This document shows, piece after piece, positions 31,641 through 42,550 of a DNA stretch of 64,000 nucleotides. The notes under the pieces are model-generated. The model did no database searches. It worked only from the letters and a program-made list of their open reading frames with translations, and was not told the origin of the DNA. Within the stretch, counting starts at the first letter, position 1, and every line of letters starts with the position of its first letter. Position numbers and translations under genes: made by a program. This DNA is from Clostridia bacterium UC5.1-1C12. GTDB taxonomy: Bacteria > Bacillota_I > Bacilli_A > Erysipelotrichales > Erysipelotrichaceae. The DNA lies in NCBI GenBank assembly GCA_001305055.1, contig BBZX01000003.1, positions 1 to 64,000 on the forward strand, given 5' to 3'.

Positions 31641-31928
31641 ATGAGAAAGTACGAAATTATGTACATTTTAAAAGCTAATCTTGAAGAAGCAGCACGTCAG
31701 GAAGTTGTTAACGGACTGCACGCTATCATCACAAGCCACGAAGGTACAATCGACAATGTTGATGATTGGGGAATTAAAGAATTCGCCTATGAAATCGACG
31801 GTGACATGAAAGGATACTACACAGTGTTAAAGGTAACTGCAACAACTGAAGGTGTTCAGGAATTTGATCGTTTGTCTCGCATCAACAACAACGTTGTTCG
31901 TCACATGATTATTAAGCTGGAAGCTTAA
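31641..31928 (+). CDS. rpsF: 30S ribosomal protein bS6
   Basis: 95 residues, intact, standard length: MRKYEIMYILKANLEE, WGIKEFAYEIDGDMKGYYTVL, ending RHMIIKLEA. It binds S18 on the 30S platform. Strong AAGGAGGTG ribosome site. First gene of rpsF-ssb-rpsR. The leader (31560-31640) contains a GCTCATC/GGTGAGC hairpin at about 31593-31612; this may be the S6:S18 autoregulatory leader, but I cannot verify the conserved loop. Confidence 0.97.
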   Translation: MRKYEIMYILKANLEEAARQEVVNGLHAIITSHEGTIDNVDDWGIKEFAYEIDGDMKGYYTVLKVTATTEGVQEFDRLSRINNNVVRHMIIKLEA

Positions 31929-31940
31929 TAATTTAAGACA

Positions 31941-32408
31941 ATGATCAATCGTGTTGTATTAGTGGGTCGGATTACTAAAGACCCAGAATTGAGAAAGACT
32001 CAGTCAGGACTTTCCACTGTTTCATTTACGGTTGCCTGCAACCGCCGTTTCACAAGTCAGGGTCAGGAGCCGCAAGCTGATTTCATCAACTGTGTCGCAT
32101 GGCGGCAGACGGCTGACTATATGGCTAACTATGTGAAAAAGGGCGCTTTATTGGGTGTTGAAGGAAGAATTCAGACACGCAATTATGAAGATCAGACAGG
32201 TAAACGCGTCTATGTGACAGAAGTTGTCTGTGACAGTGTTCAAACTTTAGTAAGAAGCAATACTGAGGGACAGAGTAATTATCAGCCGTCATATCAGGCT
32301 TCTGCTCCGGCAGATAACAACGGTTATACACCGGACAGTCCTACTGGCTATGACAATGATTTTTCAACTGAAACATTAGATATTGCAAGTGATGATTTAC
32401 CATTCTAG
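31941..32408 (+). CDS. ssb: Single-stranded DNA-binding protein
   Basis: 155 residues. OB fold at the N terminus: MINRVVLVGRITKDPELR, FTVACNRRF, DFINCVAWRQTADYMANYVKKG. A Gln/Pro/Ser/Tyr-rich linker (~110-148) and the acidic tip DIASDDLPF, which recruits repair and replication partners. It sits between rpsF and rpsR as in most Firmicutes. Confidence 0.97.
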   Translation: MINRVVLVGRITKDPELRKTQSGLSTVSFTVACNRRFTSQGQEPQADFINCVAWRQTADYMANYVKKGALLGVEGRIQTRNYEDQTGKRVYVTEVVCDSVQTLVRSNTEGQSNYQPSYQASAPADNNGYTPDSPTGYDNDFSTETLDIASDDLPF

Positions 32409-32432
32409 GTAAATAGAAAGGAGATTTCTACC

Positions 32433-32664
32433 ATGGCATTTAAGAAACAACGTATGGGACGCAAAAAAGTTTGCTACTTTACTAAAAACAAAATCGAAAC
32501 AATCGACTACAAGGATACTGAATTATTAAAACGTTTTTATTTCCGCTAACGGAAAAATTATTCCAAGACGTGTAACAGGTACTTGTGCTAAATATCAGCG
32601 TATGCTTGCTACTGCTATCAAGCGCGCTCGCCAAATGGCTTTACTGCCTTACGTAGCAGACTAA
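32433..32664 (+). CDS. rpsR: 30S ribosomal protein bS18; one frameshift
   Basis: 76 residues after correction. [16 protein letters not shown] opens; an extra T in the T5 run at about 32536-32540 ends the frame early. Removing it restores [19 protein letters not shown] and the end [13 protein letters not shown]18 is essential, so this indel must be a sequencing or assembly error and is the best internal control for the many other shifts in the window. AAAGGAGA ribosome site. Confidence 0.95.
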
Positions 32665-32670
32665 TACAAA

Positions 32671-32702
32671 CAGCCTCCGTCAATGAATGATGGAGGTTTT
32701 AT
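32671..32702 (+). terminator. Terminator after rpsR
   Basis: CCTCCGTC / GATGGAGG hairpin (one mismatch) followed by TTTTATTCTTT. Confidence 0.85.
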
Positions 32703-32718
32703 TCTTTAGGAGGGTCTT

Positions 32719-33645
32719 ATGCATCAGAGTGAAACACGTAAAATTACAGAAGGCGCAATGATGGTTGGAATGATCGGTCTGATCCTTTTTCTTAATCGTC
32801 AAAGTGCCGGTATCTTAGAAAGTACATTTTATTGGCTGCTGAGTCTGCCGATTCTTGTATATACGGCGAGGCAGGGGCTGCGCTGGGGGTTGATTACTTC
32901 AGCTGCCATGATGCTGTTAAGCCTGATGCTTTCAACTCCGCAGACGATTTTTTATTTATATTCATCATTAATCATCGGTTTGTTTTATGGTGCCGGGGTA
33001 AGAAAAAAATGGTCAAATCGAATTCTGTTAGGCGGAACGTTACTTTTTACTTTTTTTTCTTATCTTATCACTACATTTGTTTTAGCTTCTCTTTTTGGTT
33101 ATAATATAGGAGAAGAATTGCAGGGAATCATTGAATTTCTGGAATTACTGAATGTAAATCAGATCATTCCTTTAGGAAATCTGGCGTTGCTTGCATCATT
33201 AGTGCTGTTTGCAGCCATGGTTGTCATGCAAAGTCTGTGTGTTCATTTACTTGCGATTTTGATTCTTAAGCGTTTAAAAGTCGAAACGAATACGCCAAAA
33301 TCATATTTTGATTTGCGTCTGCCAGCATGGGCGGCTGTCTTAGCAGCTGTTTTAATGATTATGAGCAAGGGTGTTGAATATGTCCGGGTTGATGAATGGA
33401 CAGCAACTGTTATATTGGCGCTGAGCATTGCGGCGATGGTTGTCTATCTAGCCTATGGCATCAGTGTGGCAATGTGCTTCATGCATGTGCTGGGTAAACA
33501 GAAATATATGGTTTTGCTTGTTTTAGCGGTGATGATACCGCTGTGTTATCCGTTTTTGATCGGCTTGGGCTTTTGGGATAGCTTCGCCGATATAAAAACC
33601 AAACTAAAAAGAGGTGAATTTAATGGACCGTCTGGAAAATTTTAA
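32719..33645 (+). CDS. YybS-family (DUF2232) membrane protein
   Basis: 308 residues, eight or so transmembrane segments. The family is conserved directly upstream of gdpP-rplI-dnaB in Firmicutes, and that position supports the call. No catalytic motif known. AGGAGG ribosome site. Its 3' end overlaps the gdpP start by 23 bp, so the two are translationally linked. Confidence 0.85.
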   Translation: MHQSETRKITEGAMMVGMIGLILFLNRQSAGILESTFYWLLSLPILVYTARQGLRWGLITSAAMMLLSLMLSTPQTIFYLYSSLIIGLFYGAGVRKKWSNRILLGGTLLFTFFSYLITTFVLASLFGYNIGEELQGIIEFLELLNVNQIIPLGNLALLASLVLFAAMVVMQSLCVHLLAILILKRLKVETNTPKSYFDLRLPAWAAVLAAVLMIMSKGVEYVRVDEWTATVILALSIAAMVVYLAYGISVAMCFMHVLGKQKYMVLLVLAVMIPLCYPFLIGLGFWDSFADIKTKLKRGEFNGPSGKF

Positions 33646-35602
33646 AATACAAATTATCATCATACTGGCAGCGGAAGCTGTACTGAACGGACTCTTATAT
33701 TTCTTTGGCTTTTCATCCATGGGTTTTGTTTTTACAGCATGTCTGTTATTTAATGCGATGCTGATCGTATGGGTGATAGTTCGTTATGAAAGAGATAAAA
33801 AGAATCGTGATATCGATATTTCGCGTGTGTTGGGACGTGATGCTAAGGACGCACTGATTTTTGGTAAGACGGGAATCATCATTTATGATGAACAGTATAA
33901 TGTGACTTGGATCAATGATTTTCTTGAGGAAAAAGGCATTAATTTGATTGGTAAACGGCTTTCTAATTGGAATCCGATTTTAAATGATCTGTTTACCGGT
34001 GATGTCGATGTGGTAAAAATCAAAGATGAGGACAGTGTCTATGAGATTACCCGCAAGGAAGACGCCCAAGTATTATATGTGAAGGATATTACTGAATTTG
34101 ATACGATCAATTCTAAATATCAAGAGGAACGGCTCGTTTTAGGGTTGATGCATCTTGATAATTACATGGATATTTCACAGTATGAGGATGAAGCAAAAAT
34201 ATCGCTGATGAATTCAACACTGCGTCAGCCGCTTGTCGAGTGGGCGAAAAAATACGGAATGGCAACCCGCCGTCTGCGCTCTGATCGTTATTTGGTGATT
34301 CTTGATGAACAAATATTTGCGGAGATATTAAAAGATAAGTTCAGTATCTTGAATTTAGTGCGCAATAACGCGACGGCAAATGGTGTGGCAGTAACGCTGT
34401 CTATGGCCTTTGCCAGAGGCAGCAGTGATCTTCAAATGCTGGATACGATGGTCAATGATTTGCTGGAGCTGGCGCAGAGCCGCGGCGGTGATCAGGTGGC
34501 AGTCAAGGTATATGGCGGTGACGTAAAATATTACGGCGGTAATTCAGAGGCGCAGGAGAAGCGCAGCCGGGTTCGTGTCCGGGTTATGGCGCAGGCAATC
34601 AAGGAAGCGATTCTTGATGTGAAACGAGTATTTATCGTGGGTCATAAGAATATGGATTTTGACTGCATGGGTTCTTGTTTATGCATGAGCCGTATCTGCT
34701 CTGCAAATGCCAAAGAAGTATATATAGTGTCTGAAAGCGGCGGTATTGAACCGCAGCTAGATAATGCAATGCATGTGTATGCGTCGGTATTAAATGATCG
34801 GCATCATTTTATTACCGAAGAAGAGGCGATGAATATCGCAACAAAGGATGATTTGGTGATTGCTGTGGATTTCCATAATCCGAATCACTGCAACGCTTTT
34901 CAGATTTTGAATTTAGTCGATAAGGTGATTGTCATTGACCATCATCGCCGTTCAGAAGCCTTCATCGATAATCCATTATTGGTTTATGTGGAAACCTCAG
35001 CTTCCTCAGTCAGCGAGCTGGTAACGGAATTTATTCCTTATTCATCAAGCCGTTTGGATCTCAGTGAGGCAGAAGCGACGATCATGTATCTGGGTATTCT
35101 GATTGATACGAATCGGTTTAAACAGCGTACTGGTTCACGGACTTTTGAAGCGGCAGCCGCCTTGCGGAAAATGGGCGTTGATCCGATTGAAGCTGAAAAT
35201 CTTCTGAAAGAAGACTTTATCGATTTTGAAGCTAAGACAAATATCATGAAATATGGTAAACTTGTGTTTGGTAATATGATTGTGGCGGCTGTTGATAATA
35301 ATGAAATTATTTCACGCACGATGATGAGCCAGGTGGCTGATTATCTGTTGAATATTAAGGGTATTGAAGCAAGTTTTGTCATTGCGAAGACGGCAGAGAA
35401 TGTTGTGGCTGTATCGGCTCGTTCACGCGGTGTAGTCAATGTGCAGCTGATTATGGAGGCCATGCATGGCGGCGGTCATTTTACAGCGGCAGCCTTGTCA
35501 CGCGATGACACAAGTGTAGCGGTGATCAATGAGGAATTGATGGCTACGATTAAGAAAAGTACAGAGGAGGAAAACGAAAATGAAAGTAATCTTACTGAGT
35601 GA
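33623..35602 (+). CDS. gdpP: Cyclic-di-AMP phosphodiesterase GdpP
   Basis: About 659 residues, intact. Two N-terminal membrane helices (~8-55), PAS-like domain (~80-150), degenerate GGDEF domain (~170-300), then DHH/DHHA1 hydrolase: [37 protein letters not shown], and GGGHFTAAA near the C terminus. It cleaves c-di-AMP to pApA and so tunes potassium and cell-wall homeostasis. The ATG at 33623 follows AGAGGTG. Confidence 0.95.
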   Translation: MDRLENFKIQIIIILAAEAVLNGLLYFFGFSSMGFVFTACLLFNAMLIVWVIVRYERDKKNRDIDISRVLGRDAKDALIFGKTGIIIYDEQYNVTWINDFLEEKGINLIGKRLSNWNPILNDLFTGDVDVVKIKDEDSVYEITRKEDAQVLYVKDITEFDTINSKYQEERLVLGLMHLDNYMDISQYEDEAKISLMNSTLRQPLVEWAKKYGMATRRLRSDRYLVILDEQIFAEILKDKFSILNLVRNNATANGVAVTLSMAFARGSSDLQMLDTMVNDLLELAQSRGGDQVAVKVYGGDVKYYGGNSEAQEKRSRVRVRVMAQAIKEAILDVKRVFIVGHKNMDFDCMGSCLCMSRICSANAKEVYIVSESGGIEPQLDNAMHVYASVLNDRHHFITEEEAMNIATKDDLVIAVDFHNPNHCNAFQILNLVDKVIVIDHHRRSEAFIDNPLLVYVETSASSVSELVTEFIPYSSSRLDLSEAEATIMYLGILIDTNRFKQRTGSRTFEAAAALRKMGVDPIEAENLLKEDFIDFEAKTNIMKYGKLVFGNMIVAAVDNNEIISRTMMSQVADYLLNIKGIEASFVIAKTAENVVAVSARSRGVVNVQLIMEAMHGGGHFTAAALSRDDTSVAVINEELMATIKKSTEEENENESNLTE

Positions 35603-36029
35603 TGTTAAAAAGGTCGGCAAAAAAGGAGACATGGTTGAAGTCTCTGACGGTTATGGACGTAACTTTCTGATTCGTCAGCATTTAGCGGTAGCGGCTACGG
35701 AACGCAGCAAGGAGATCCTTGCGAATCAGCAGCATGAACAGGCGCTGGAGGAAGCGGCTTTAGAAGCTAAGGCAAAGGAAATTAAAACTGAACTGGAAGG
35801 TTTAACGCTTGAATTTAAGGTGAAGACCGGTGCCGGCGGCAGAGTGTTTGGTTCAGTGAGCACAAAGCAGATCGTTGAAGAGCTGCGTAAGAAGAACATT
35901 AATTTAGATAAGCGTAAATTCATTGATACTGATGCGATTTCTTCACTGGGAATTACTTATGTGAAGGTTGATTTATACCGCAATCAAGTAATCGGCTCAA
36001 TTAAAGTTCATGTTTCTGAACAACAATAG
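35580..36029 (+). CDS. rplI: 50S ribosomal protein bL9
   Basis: 149 residues, standard. [25 protein letters not shown] and [13 protein letters not shown] give the N-terminal rRNA-binding domain; a long helix links to the C-terminal domain ([13 protein letters not shown]). It overlaps gdpP by 23 bp behind AGAGGAGG, the usual gdpP-rplI linkage. Confidence 0.97.
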   Translation: MKVILLSDVKKVGKKGDMVEVSDGYGRNFLIRQHLAVAATERSKEILANQQHEQALEEAALEAKAKEIKTELEGLTLEFKVKTGAGGRVFGSVSTKQIVEELRKKNINLDKRKFIDTDAISSLGITYVKVDLYRNQVIGSIKVHVSEQQ

Positions 36030-36038
36030 GACAGGGAT

Positions 36039-37385
36039 ATGAATAACAATCAGGTTCGTCAGCTGCCTCACTCATTAGAAGCGGAACAGGCAATATTGGG
36101 TGCGATGCTGATTTATCCTTCAGTCATCCGTGATGTGGGTGACCAGGATCTTGTAAAAGAAGACTTTTTCTTAGATCTGCATCAGCGGATCTTTTCAGCG
36201 ATGATGCATTTGGTTGACAATGGCAAACCGGTTGACGCGATGGGCTTGATTACCCGTCTGCAGGATACCGGCGAGCTTAATTTGGTCGGTGGTGCCGATT
36301 ATATCCTGAAGCTAAGTGATACAGCGGTAACAAGTGCCAATAGTATTTATTATATTGAAATGATTAAAAACCGCGCACATATGCGCCGGCTGATTGAAAC
36401 CGCGGAACAGATTGCCGAAGAAGGGTTTGACTCGGCGAGTGAGCTTGACGAAATCATGGATAAGGCCGAAAAAGAGATTCTTGAAGTAACCCGTTCACGG
36501 CGGACTACTGATTTTAAGAGCAGCAAGCAAGTCGTGAATGAAGTTATTAACGAGGTTATTAAGCTGCGTGACGCAAAAGGCGGCGTGACAGGTATTAAGA
36601 CGAACTATCATGTGCTGGATAATATCACAAATGGCTTTCAGCGCGGCGATTTGATTATTTTAGCGGCCCGTCCTTCAATGGGAAAGACAGCATTTGCACT
36701 GAACCTTGCATTAAATGCGGCTTTGCTTAATCCGGGGGCGATTGCAGTCTTCTCACTGGAAATGCCCGCCGAACAGCTGATGAAACGTATCCTGTCTGCC
36801 AAAGGCAGGGTAGAAGGTAATAAGCTTCGTACCGGTTTTTTAAATAATGATGAATTTAATAAACTCTCAGAAGCGGCGAATGAAATCATGGCATGTAAAT
36901 TATTTATCGATGACAGCGCTGTGGTAAAGATGGGTGACATCTTCTCTAAATGCCGTAAATTAAAATCTGAACATGGGTTGGATCTTGTCGTAATTGACTA
37001 CCTGCAATTGATCAGTGGTAATTCAAGAGGCAGTTCCGATAATCGTCAGCAGGAAGTATCAGATATCTCGCGTGCCCTGAAGGCATTGGCCCGTGAGCTT
37101 GAGGTTCCGGTCATCGCCCTGTCGCAATTATCACGGAGTGTTGAATCACGTCAGGATAAACGTCCGATGTTATCCGATCTGCGTGAATCCGGCGCCATTG
37201 AGCAGGATGCCGATATTGTTATGTTTTTGTATCGTGACGAATACTATAACCGGGATAAAGACCCGGATAATACAGAACCTGACCGCACCGAGATTAATCT
37301 TGCCAAGCATCGTAATGGAGCTACGGGACAGGTTGAGTTAGCTTTTGATAAATCATATAACGCATTTTATAACTATAACGAATAG
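36039..37385 (+). CDS. dnaB: Replicative DNA helicase DnaB
   Basis: 448 residues, intact. N-terminal collar domain (RQLPHSLEAEQAILGAML), linker, then RecA-like domain: LIILAARPSMGKTAFALNLA (Walker A at ~206), AVFSLEMPAEQL, LVVIDYLQLI (Walker B), and arginine-finger region ESGAIEQDADIVMFL. The hexameric fork helicase (DnaC in Bacillus naming). 9 bp after rplI. Confidence 0.97.
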   Translation: MNNNQVRQLPHSLEAEQAILGAMLIYPSVIRDVGDQDLVKEDFFLDLHQRIFSAMMHLVDNGKPVDAMGLITRLQDTGELNLVGGADYILKLSDTAVTSANSIYYIEMIKNRAHMRRLIETAEQIAEEGFDSASELDEIMDKAEKEILEVTRSRRTTDFKSSKQVVNEVINEVIKLRDAKGGVTGIKTNYHVLDNITNGFQRGDLIILAARPSMGKTAFALNLALNAALLNPGAIAVFSLEMPAEQLMKRILSAKGRVEGNKLRTGFLNNDEFNKLSEAANEIMACKLFIDDSAVVKMGDIFSKCRKLKSEHGLDLVVIDYLQLISGNSRGSSDNRQQEVSDISRALKALARELEVPVIALSQLSRSVESRQDKRPMLSDLRESGAIEQDADIVMFLYRDEYYNRDKDPDNTEPDRTEINLAKHRNGATGQVELAFDKSYNAFYNYNE

Positions 37386-37397
37386 AGGAGGAACGGC

Positions 37398-38921
37398 ATG
37401 AAAAAACAACTGATTTTGATAGTTTCACTAGCATTTGTCAGTATCCTGCTGGCCTTCTTTTATCCTAAATTTGGAATCATCAATGCAATTCCTGATGAAG
37501 ATACCGCGGCTCAGCTGGCCCAGGATGCCATCATTCCTCAAAAAGTAATTGAGACCTTCAGTGAGGAACAGAGCATCTACACAGTCTATTACAAAGACCG
37601 TCAGCTGGGGATCATCACCGATCAAAGCAAGCTTGACAGCTTTTTAAATCAGGTTTATGAGGAACGGTATAAGGATGAGTTTCCGGATTCAAAGGTAGGC
37701 TTTGGTGAAGATATTCATGTGACAGAATCTTATTCACTCAGCAAAGTTGAGGATAAGGATGATGAAATTATTGCCTATATCGATGAAAATGATTTATTCT
37801 CAATCATGGGATATAAAGTGGAATTTTCAAATGGCAGTGTTGTTTATGTTCAAGATCCTACGGAGTTTTCTAAGGCGCGCGAAGAATTTGTGCTGAACTT
37901 CTTGGAAAATGAGGGAGTCGATCCGGCAGATACATATTGGAAGCTGAATAACTTCCAGAAGCAAACGGTTTACTCAGCGAAAAATGCCCGTGATATCAGC
38001 TATCGGTTTGAAGAAACCGCTGAAATCACTGAGAAATTTGTACCCATTGAAAAGCTTTTAAAAAGCTATGATGAATATTTAACATGGCTTTATTATGGCT
38101 ATGACTATGAACCTAGCTATACAACTGTCAATGAATATGATACCGTACAATTTATCGCTTTGCAGGCAGGTATTTCCTCACGCTCACTGATTGCGTTAAA
38201 TCCTGATTTATTGAAATCAGAGACACAGGTTTTACAGGCGGGGATGCAGCTTAACGTATCAAAGGTTAACTCCCCGATCAATGTTGAGGTGGTAAAAGAA
38301 GTAATGCGTGAAGAGATCGCATTCCCAGGTGAAACAGAATATATTTATGATCCAACATTGCGTGAAGGAATTACGCAGACGGATCAAGAGTACAAAGAAG
38401 GTAAGAAGAATGTCTTGCGTCGGGTTACGGAAGTAAATGGCGTTGAAACCGAGGTAGAAATCATTTCAGAATTGATTACCGAATATCCAGATCACGCAAT
38501 TGTTCGTATCGGTACAATGGTTATCCCAAGTATCGGCAGCGGCTCTTTCCGTTGGCCGGTGGATAATCCTACTGTTACCTGCGGATGGAATTGTTACTAT
38601 GGACACACAGCAATTGATATTCAAAATATGTATGACCATTATGGCAACGTCTACGCGGCTGACCGCGGTGTTGTTGAAGAGAATTCATATAATGGCATCA
38701 ATGGCAACTATATGGTTATCAACCATAACAACGGCTATCGTACTTATTATGGTCATATGAACGTACCGGGCTTCTGGCCGGTGGGCACTGTTGTGGATAA
38801 AGGCGAGATTATCGGTCAGATTGGTCAGACAGGTCTTGCGTTTGGTCCGCATGTCCATTTTGAGGTTCGAACCGGCGGTTATGGCACAAGCCTGTATACG
38901 TGTCAATTCTTGGGGTGCTGA
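37398..38921 (+). CDS. M23 peptidase with LysM and G5-like domains
   Basis: 507 residues. N-terminal signal anchor (~5-25), a helical/beta region, LysM (~235-280, [31 protein letters not shown]), G5-like region (~285-365, [26 protein letters not shown]), then M23 metallopeptidase: GHTAIDIQ (HxxxD zinc site) and [12 protein letters not shown] (HxH). Extracellular peptidoglycan hydrolase. It occupies the place taken by wal regulatory genes in Bacillus. It ends 2 bp before walJ. Confidence 0.9.
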   Translation: MKKQLILIVSLAFVSILLAFFYPKFGIINAIPDEDTAAQLAQDAIIPQKVIETFSEEQSIYTVYYKDRQLGIITDQSKLDSFLNQVYEERYKDEFPDSKVGFGEDIHVTESYSLSKVEDKDDEIIAYIDENDLFSIMGYKVEFSNGSVVYVQDPTEFSKAREEFVLNFLENEGVDPADTYWKLNNFQKQTVYSAKNARDISYRFEETAEITEKFVPIEKLLKSYDEYLTWLYYGYDYEPSYTTVNEYDTVQFIALQAGISSRSLIALNPDLLKSETQVLQAGMQLNVSKVNSPINVEVVKEVMREEIAFPGETEYIYDPTLREGITQTDQEYKEGKKNVLRRVTEVNGVETEVEIISELITEYPDHAIVRIGTMVIPSIGSGSFRWPVDNPTVTCGWNCYYGHTAIDIQNMYDHYGNVYAADRGVVEENSYNGINGNYMVINHNNGYRTYYGHMNVPGFWPVGTVVDKGEIIGQIGQTGLAFGPHVHFEVRTGGYGTSLYTCQFLGC

Positions 38922-38923
38922 CG

Positions 38924-39664
38924 ATGAAATTTTCAATGTTAGCCAGCGGCTCTAAAGGGAATTGCTGCGTTGTAGAGAATAAGGATTCACGCATCGTTAT
39001 CGATTGCGGGACAACCAAGAAATATTTAAACAACAATTTTAATGAAATCGGTATCGATCCGCATGCGGTGGATGGTTTATTGATTACCCATACGCATAAA
39101 GATCATATCGCGGCTTTAAAGCTGTTTGAGGGAATTGATACCTATGCGGAAGAAGATTTAGGTATCATGAATCAAAAGATTATTCATCCTGATGATGAAT
39201 TTACTATTTCAAGTATCCATGTACGCTGCATCCGCTTAAGTCATGATGCAGCGTGCATGGGTTATCTTTTAGAGGATGAAGAATCAAGATTAGTTTATGT
39301 AACCGACACAGGATATTTTAAAGAGGAATACTATCCGCTGTTATGCAATGCGGATGATTATATTTTCGAAAGCAATCATGATATCGGCATGCTGATGAAA
39401 ACATCGCGTCCGGCTTATGTCAAGCAGCGCATTATTCAGGATAACGGCCATCTTTGCAATGAAGACAGTGCCAAGCATCTGGCCAATCTGATTGGTGAGC
39501 GCACACGTGAAATCGTACTGGCACATCTCAGTGAGGAAGGCAATTCACATGAGCGGGCGCTTACGGTCTTAGAAGAGACACTTTTAAGGGAACAGCGAAT
39601 GAAGGAAAACCTGAAGCTGCGTGCCGCTAAACAACATGAGGTACTTACAGGAGGCAGACGCTGA
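38924..39664 (+). CDS. walJ: WalJ/YycJ metallo-beta-lactamase-fold hydrolase
   Basis: 246 residues. MBL fold: FSMLASGSKGNCCVVE, ITHTHKDHIAAL (HxHxDH metal site), DTGYF, ESNHD. Orthologue of YycJ/WalJ by sequence and by its position between the cell-wall gene and htrA-rlmH. WalJ is linked to coordination of wall growth and DNA replication or repair; substrate is nucleic acid by family. The stop overlaps the htrA start. Confidence 0.92.
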   Translation: MKFSMLASGSKGNCCVVENKDSRIVIDCGTTKKYLNNNFNEIGIDPHAVDGLLITHTHKDHIAALKLFEGIDTYAEEDLGIMNQKIIHPDDEFTISSIHVRCIRLSHDAACMGYLLEDEESRLVYVTDTGYFKEEYYPLLCNADDYIFESNHDIGMLMKTSRPAYVKQRIIQDNGHLCNEDSAKHLANLIGERTREIVLAHLSEEGNSHERALTVLEETLLREQRMKENLKLRAAKQHEVLTGGRR

Positions 39665-40746
39665 TGAAAAAACTAACCGCATTGATTCTTGTCTTGTTAA
39701 TCGCATGGAATGGGGTGTTGACTTATCAGCTGATTGAATTAAAAAATCAGCCGGTACAGGTAGTCAATACACCCAATAATACGACTGTCAATCAGATGGT
39801 AACCTCAGTGACAACCGATTTAAGCGAACTGGTAGCCAAGGTTGAAAACCGGGTTGTCGGTATTACCGCACGTCTTTACAATGGCACCTCCACAGGCAGC
39901 GGTGTCATTACCTATGCACAGGATGGTACTGTCAAGATTGTGACAAACAATCATGTGATTGAGAATGCTCAGGAAATCGTTATCAGCTATGGTGACGGTC
40001 AGACAAGTGTTGCGGAAGTGATGGGGGCTGATGCGATCAGCGATCTTGCCTTACTTAAAACCACCGTTGATTTCACAGTTGAAGCAATGCCTTTTGGTGA
40101 TTCAGATTTAGTGAAAAAGGGAGAAGCGGTCATTGCCATTGGTTCGCCGCTGTCACTAAATTATCAAGGCACCGTGACTGACGGCATCATTTCCGGTGTA
40201 AATCGTTCAGTAGATATTGACTTAGACGGTAATGGCACAGCCGATTGGCAAATGATTGTTCTGCAGACCAATGCCGCGATCAATCCTGGCAATTCAGGCG
40301 GTGCATTAGTCAATATGGCTGGTGAATTAATTGGTATCAATTCAATGAAAATTTCTTCCGTAGAGGGAATCGGTTTTGCGATTCCGGTTAATGAAGTCGT
40401 TCCGATCATTCGTCAATTAGAAGAATACGGCAAGGTGGTGCGGCCTAATCTGGGCATCAGTGCTGCGGATCTAAGTGAACTGTCAGCCTATGAACGTTAT
40501 ATTTATCGCATCAGCTATGAGGATGAACAACAAAGCGGCCTGTATATCACACGTGTGCTTCAAAACTCACCGGCTGAAAAAGCGGGTCTATTAGTGGGTG
40601 ATATTCTCGTCCAATTTGATGGTGTTGAAATCACATCCTTTAAACAATTCAGAGCCTTGCTTTACAGCCGTCAGGTAGGCGATGAAATCACACTCATCAT
40701 TAACCGCGATAATGTGGAAAAAGCGATACAGGTGGTGCTGGGATGA
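39664..40746 (+). CDS. htrA: HtrA/DegP-like serine protease with PDZ domain
   Basis: 360 residues. N-terminal membrane anchor (~3-20). Trypsin-like domain with catalytic triad: [11 protein letters not shown] (His), [12 protein letters not shown] (Asp), [18 protein letters not shown] (Ser). C-terminal PDZ (~270-355, [19 protein letters not shown]). Extracytoplasmic quality-control protease. AGGAGG site within the walJ end; overlaps rlmH by 4 bp. Confidence 0.95.
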   Translation: MKKLTALILVLLIAWNGVLTYQLIELKNQPVQVVNTPNNTTVNQMVTSVTTDLSELVAKVENRVVGITARLYNGTSTGSGVITYAQDGTVKIVTNNHVIENAQEIVISYGDGQTSVAEVMGADAISDLALLKTTVDFTVEAMPFGDSDLVKKGEAVIAIGSPLSLNYQGTVTDGIISGVNRSVDIDLDGNGTADWQMIVLQTNAAINPGNSGGALVNMAGELIGINSMKISSVEGIGFAIPVNEVVPIIRQLEEYGKVVRPNLGISAADLSELSAYERYIYRISYEDEQQSGLYITRVLQNSPAEKAGLLVGDILVQFDGVEITSFKQFRALLYSRQVGDEITLIINRDNVEKAIQVVLG

Positions 40747-41214
40747 AGCTGATAACGGTTGGCAAATTAAAGGATAAGGCACTGACAGCTTTGGTTGATG
40801 AATATGTGAAACGTCTGAAGCCTTATGAAAAGGTTGAAATACTTGAGGTTGCGGATATGATGGCACCGGAAAGCAATTCCGATGCGCAAAATGAACAGGT
40901 TAAAAAATTGAAGGTGAGCGTGTACTTTCTAAAATCAAAGAGAATGAATATGTAATTTTACTTGATCTTTGGGGAGAAGTATCAGCAGTGAACAGCTGGC
41001 TGCCAAAATCGAAAAAATCTATACTTATCATTCAAGCAATCTTACCTTTGTCATCGGCGGTTCATTGGGCTTAAGCCCTGAATTAGTAAAAAGGGCGGAT
41101 TTCAGGTGGAAACTGAGTGACTGCACATTTACGCATCAAATGGTTCGAGTATTAGTTTTAGAACAATTTTATCGGGCAACGATGATTAATCGCCATATGC
41201 CTTATCATAAGTAA
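40743..41214 (+). CDS. rlmH: 23S rRNA pseudouridine1915 N3-methyltransferase RlmH; two frameshifts
   Basis: About 157 residues. SPOUT methyltransferase: [21 protein letters not shown], then shifts near 40915 and 40970 joining [28 protein letters not shown] (SAM knot), and [20 protein letters not shown] at the C terminus. Methylates m3Psi1915 in helix 69. Translationally coupled to htrA, the typical walJ-htrA-rlmH end. Confidence 0.93.
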
Positions 41215-41228
41215 TCTTGAAATTATTA

Positions 41229-41263
41229 AGGTTGACATCTGTTTATGTCAATCTTTTTTATTC
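41229..41263 (+). terminator. Terminator after rlmH
   Basis: GGTTGACAT / ATGTCAATC hairpin followed by TTTTTTATT. Confidence 0.85.
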
Positions 41264-41338
41264 CGAAGCTTATTGACCACATGGTATCAATATCATTGGG
41301 ATGCGAATAAAATATCATCATTACTTGTTGAATAATAG

Positions 41339-41363
41339 AAAAATCCGATCTGTTCGGATTTTT
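41339..41363. terminator. Bidirectional terminator between rlmH and PHP gene
   Basis: AAAATCCGA / TTCGGATTTT with A-tract on one side and T-tract on the other, directly after the PHP stop; works in either direction. Confidence 0.8.
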
Positions 41364-41364
41364 A

Positions 41365-42161
41365 TTATAATAATGGCAATTCAATGGCTTTGCGCTTTTT
41401 AAATATTGTAAGGGTATCATATCCGCACGCCTTCAGCAGCCTTTTGGTTTCTTTAAAGCCGATACCTAATTGTTCAGGCTTATGAGCATCAGAACCAAGC
41501 GTGATTCGATGGCCGCCTAATTCACGATATCTTTTTAGGATTTCCAGTCTGGGATTTGGCTGGTTAAGTCCATATTTAAAACCACCGCTGTTTACTTCCA
41601 GCGCTTTGTTTTTCACAATCAAAACTTGTAGAATTTCATCAATGAGATCACGGACCAGCGCATAATCATAATGCTGTGTCTTTTCATAACGCACTAAATA
41701 ATCAAGATGACCAAGACTGTCAAAATCATCAAATTGTTTAATCCGCTGCAGCGTTGCTTCAAAGAATATACGGTATCCTTCATCATGTCCCAGCTTCTCA
41801 AAATAAGCTGGCTGATAAGGGTCCATGCCTCTCGCGTAATGACAGGAGCCTAAAATAAAATCAAATTCATAAGTGTTTAATACTTCATCGATGGCGGCTT
41901 TCGCATGGCATTGCAGTCCCAGCTCGATCCCGGTCAAAATTTCAATTCGATCCGCATAAATTTTTTCAATTCTGCCAGCCGTTTTTGCTGAGCAGGAATA
42001 TCTAAAAGAAAACAGCAGTCACCCTCTGGCGCATCAATATCATGATGATCGGTAATGCAGATCGTTTTCATGCCTAATTCGATGGCTCTTTCAATCTGTG
42101 CAGTGACAGGTGTCTCTGAATCCCCTGAAAAATCGGTATGTACATGAAAATCAGGTAACAT
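41365..42161 (-). CDS. PHP-family phosphatase, histidinol-phosphatase type; one frameshift
   Basis: About 265 residues. MLPDFHVHTDFSGD (HxH metal ligands), CITDHHDIDAP, then a shift near 41945 and EILTGIELGLQ, DFILGSCHYA, GHLDYLVRYE, LEVNSGGF, LGSDAHKPEQLG. The pattern matches HisJ/HisK PHP phosphatases, which release phosphate from histidinol phosphate. No other his gene is near, so another phosphate ester is possible. AAGGAGG ribosome site. Confidence 0.88.
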
Positions 42162-42301
42162 AAAAAACCTCCTTAATGTTGATATTATAACGCAAAGTAT
42201 TTAGGTTTTAAATCACAACATAGGCATTTATGGGCATTTTGAAACATTAAGCACTTGGGACATACGTTAAGTGTGAGAAGATTCAGAAAGAAGGAAAGAA
42301 A

Positions 42302-42550
42302 ATGCAGAGTTTACAGATACCGCTCAGTAAGCTTGAAAAAGGCGAGAGCGGAAAAGTTCGGCAGCTGAATATCAGTTCTGATCTCAGGCGGCGCTTGCTT
42401 GATTTAGGCTGTATTGAAGGTACCCTGATCACTTACTTGCAGGCAAGTCCGGCCAATGATCCGATTGCTTATCGAATTCGCGGCAGTGTGCTGGCCCTGA
42501 GAAAAGATGTCAGTGATCAGATATTCATTGTAAAGGAGGAAAGCTTATGA
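42302..42550 (+). CDS. feoA: Ferrous iron transport protein FeoA
   Basis: 82 residues, SH3-like fold: IPLSKLEKGESGKVRQLNI, LRRRLLDLGCIEGTLI, DPIAYRIRGSVLALRKD. Small cytosolic partner of FeoB. GAAAGGAAAG ribosome site. Its stop overlaps the feoB start by 4 bp (ATGA). Confidence 0.95.
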   Translation: MQSLQIPLSKLEKGESGKVRQLNISSDLRRRLLDLGCIEGTLITYLQASPANDPIAYRIRGSVLALRKDVSDQIFIVKEESL

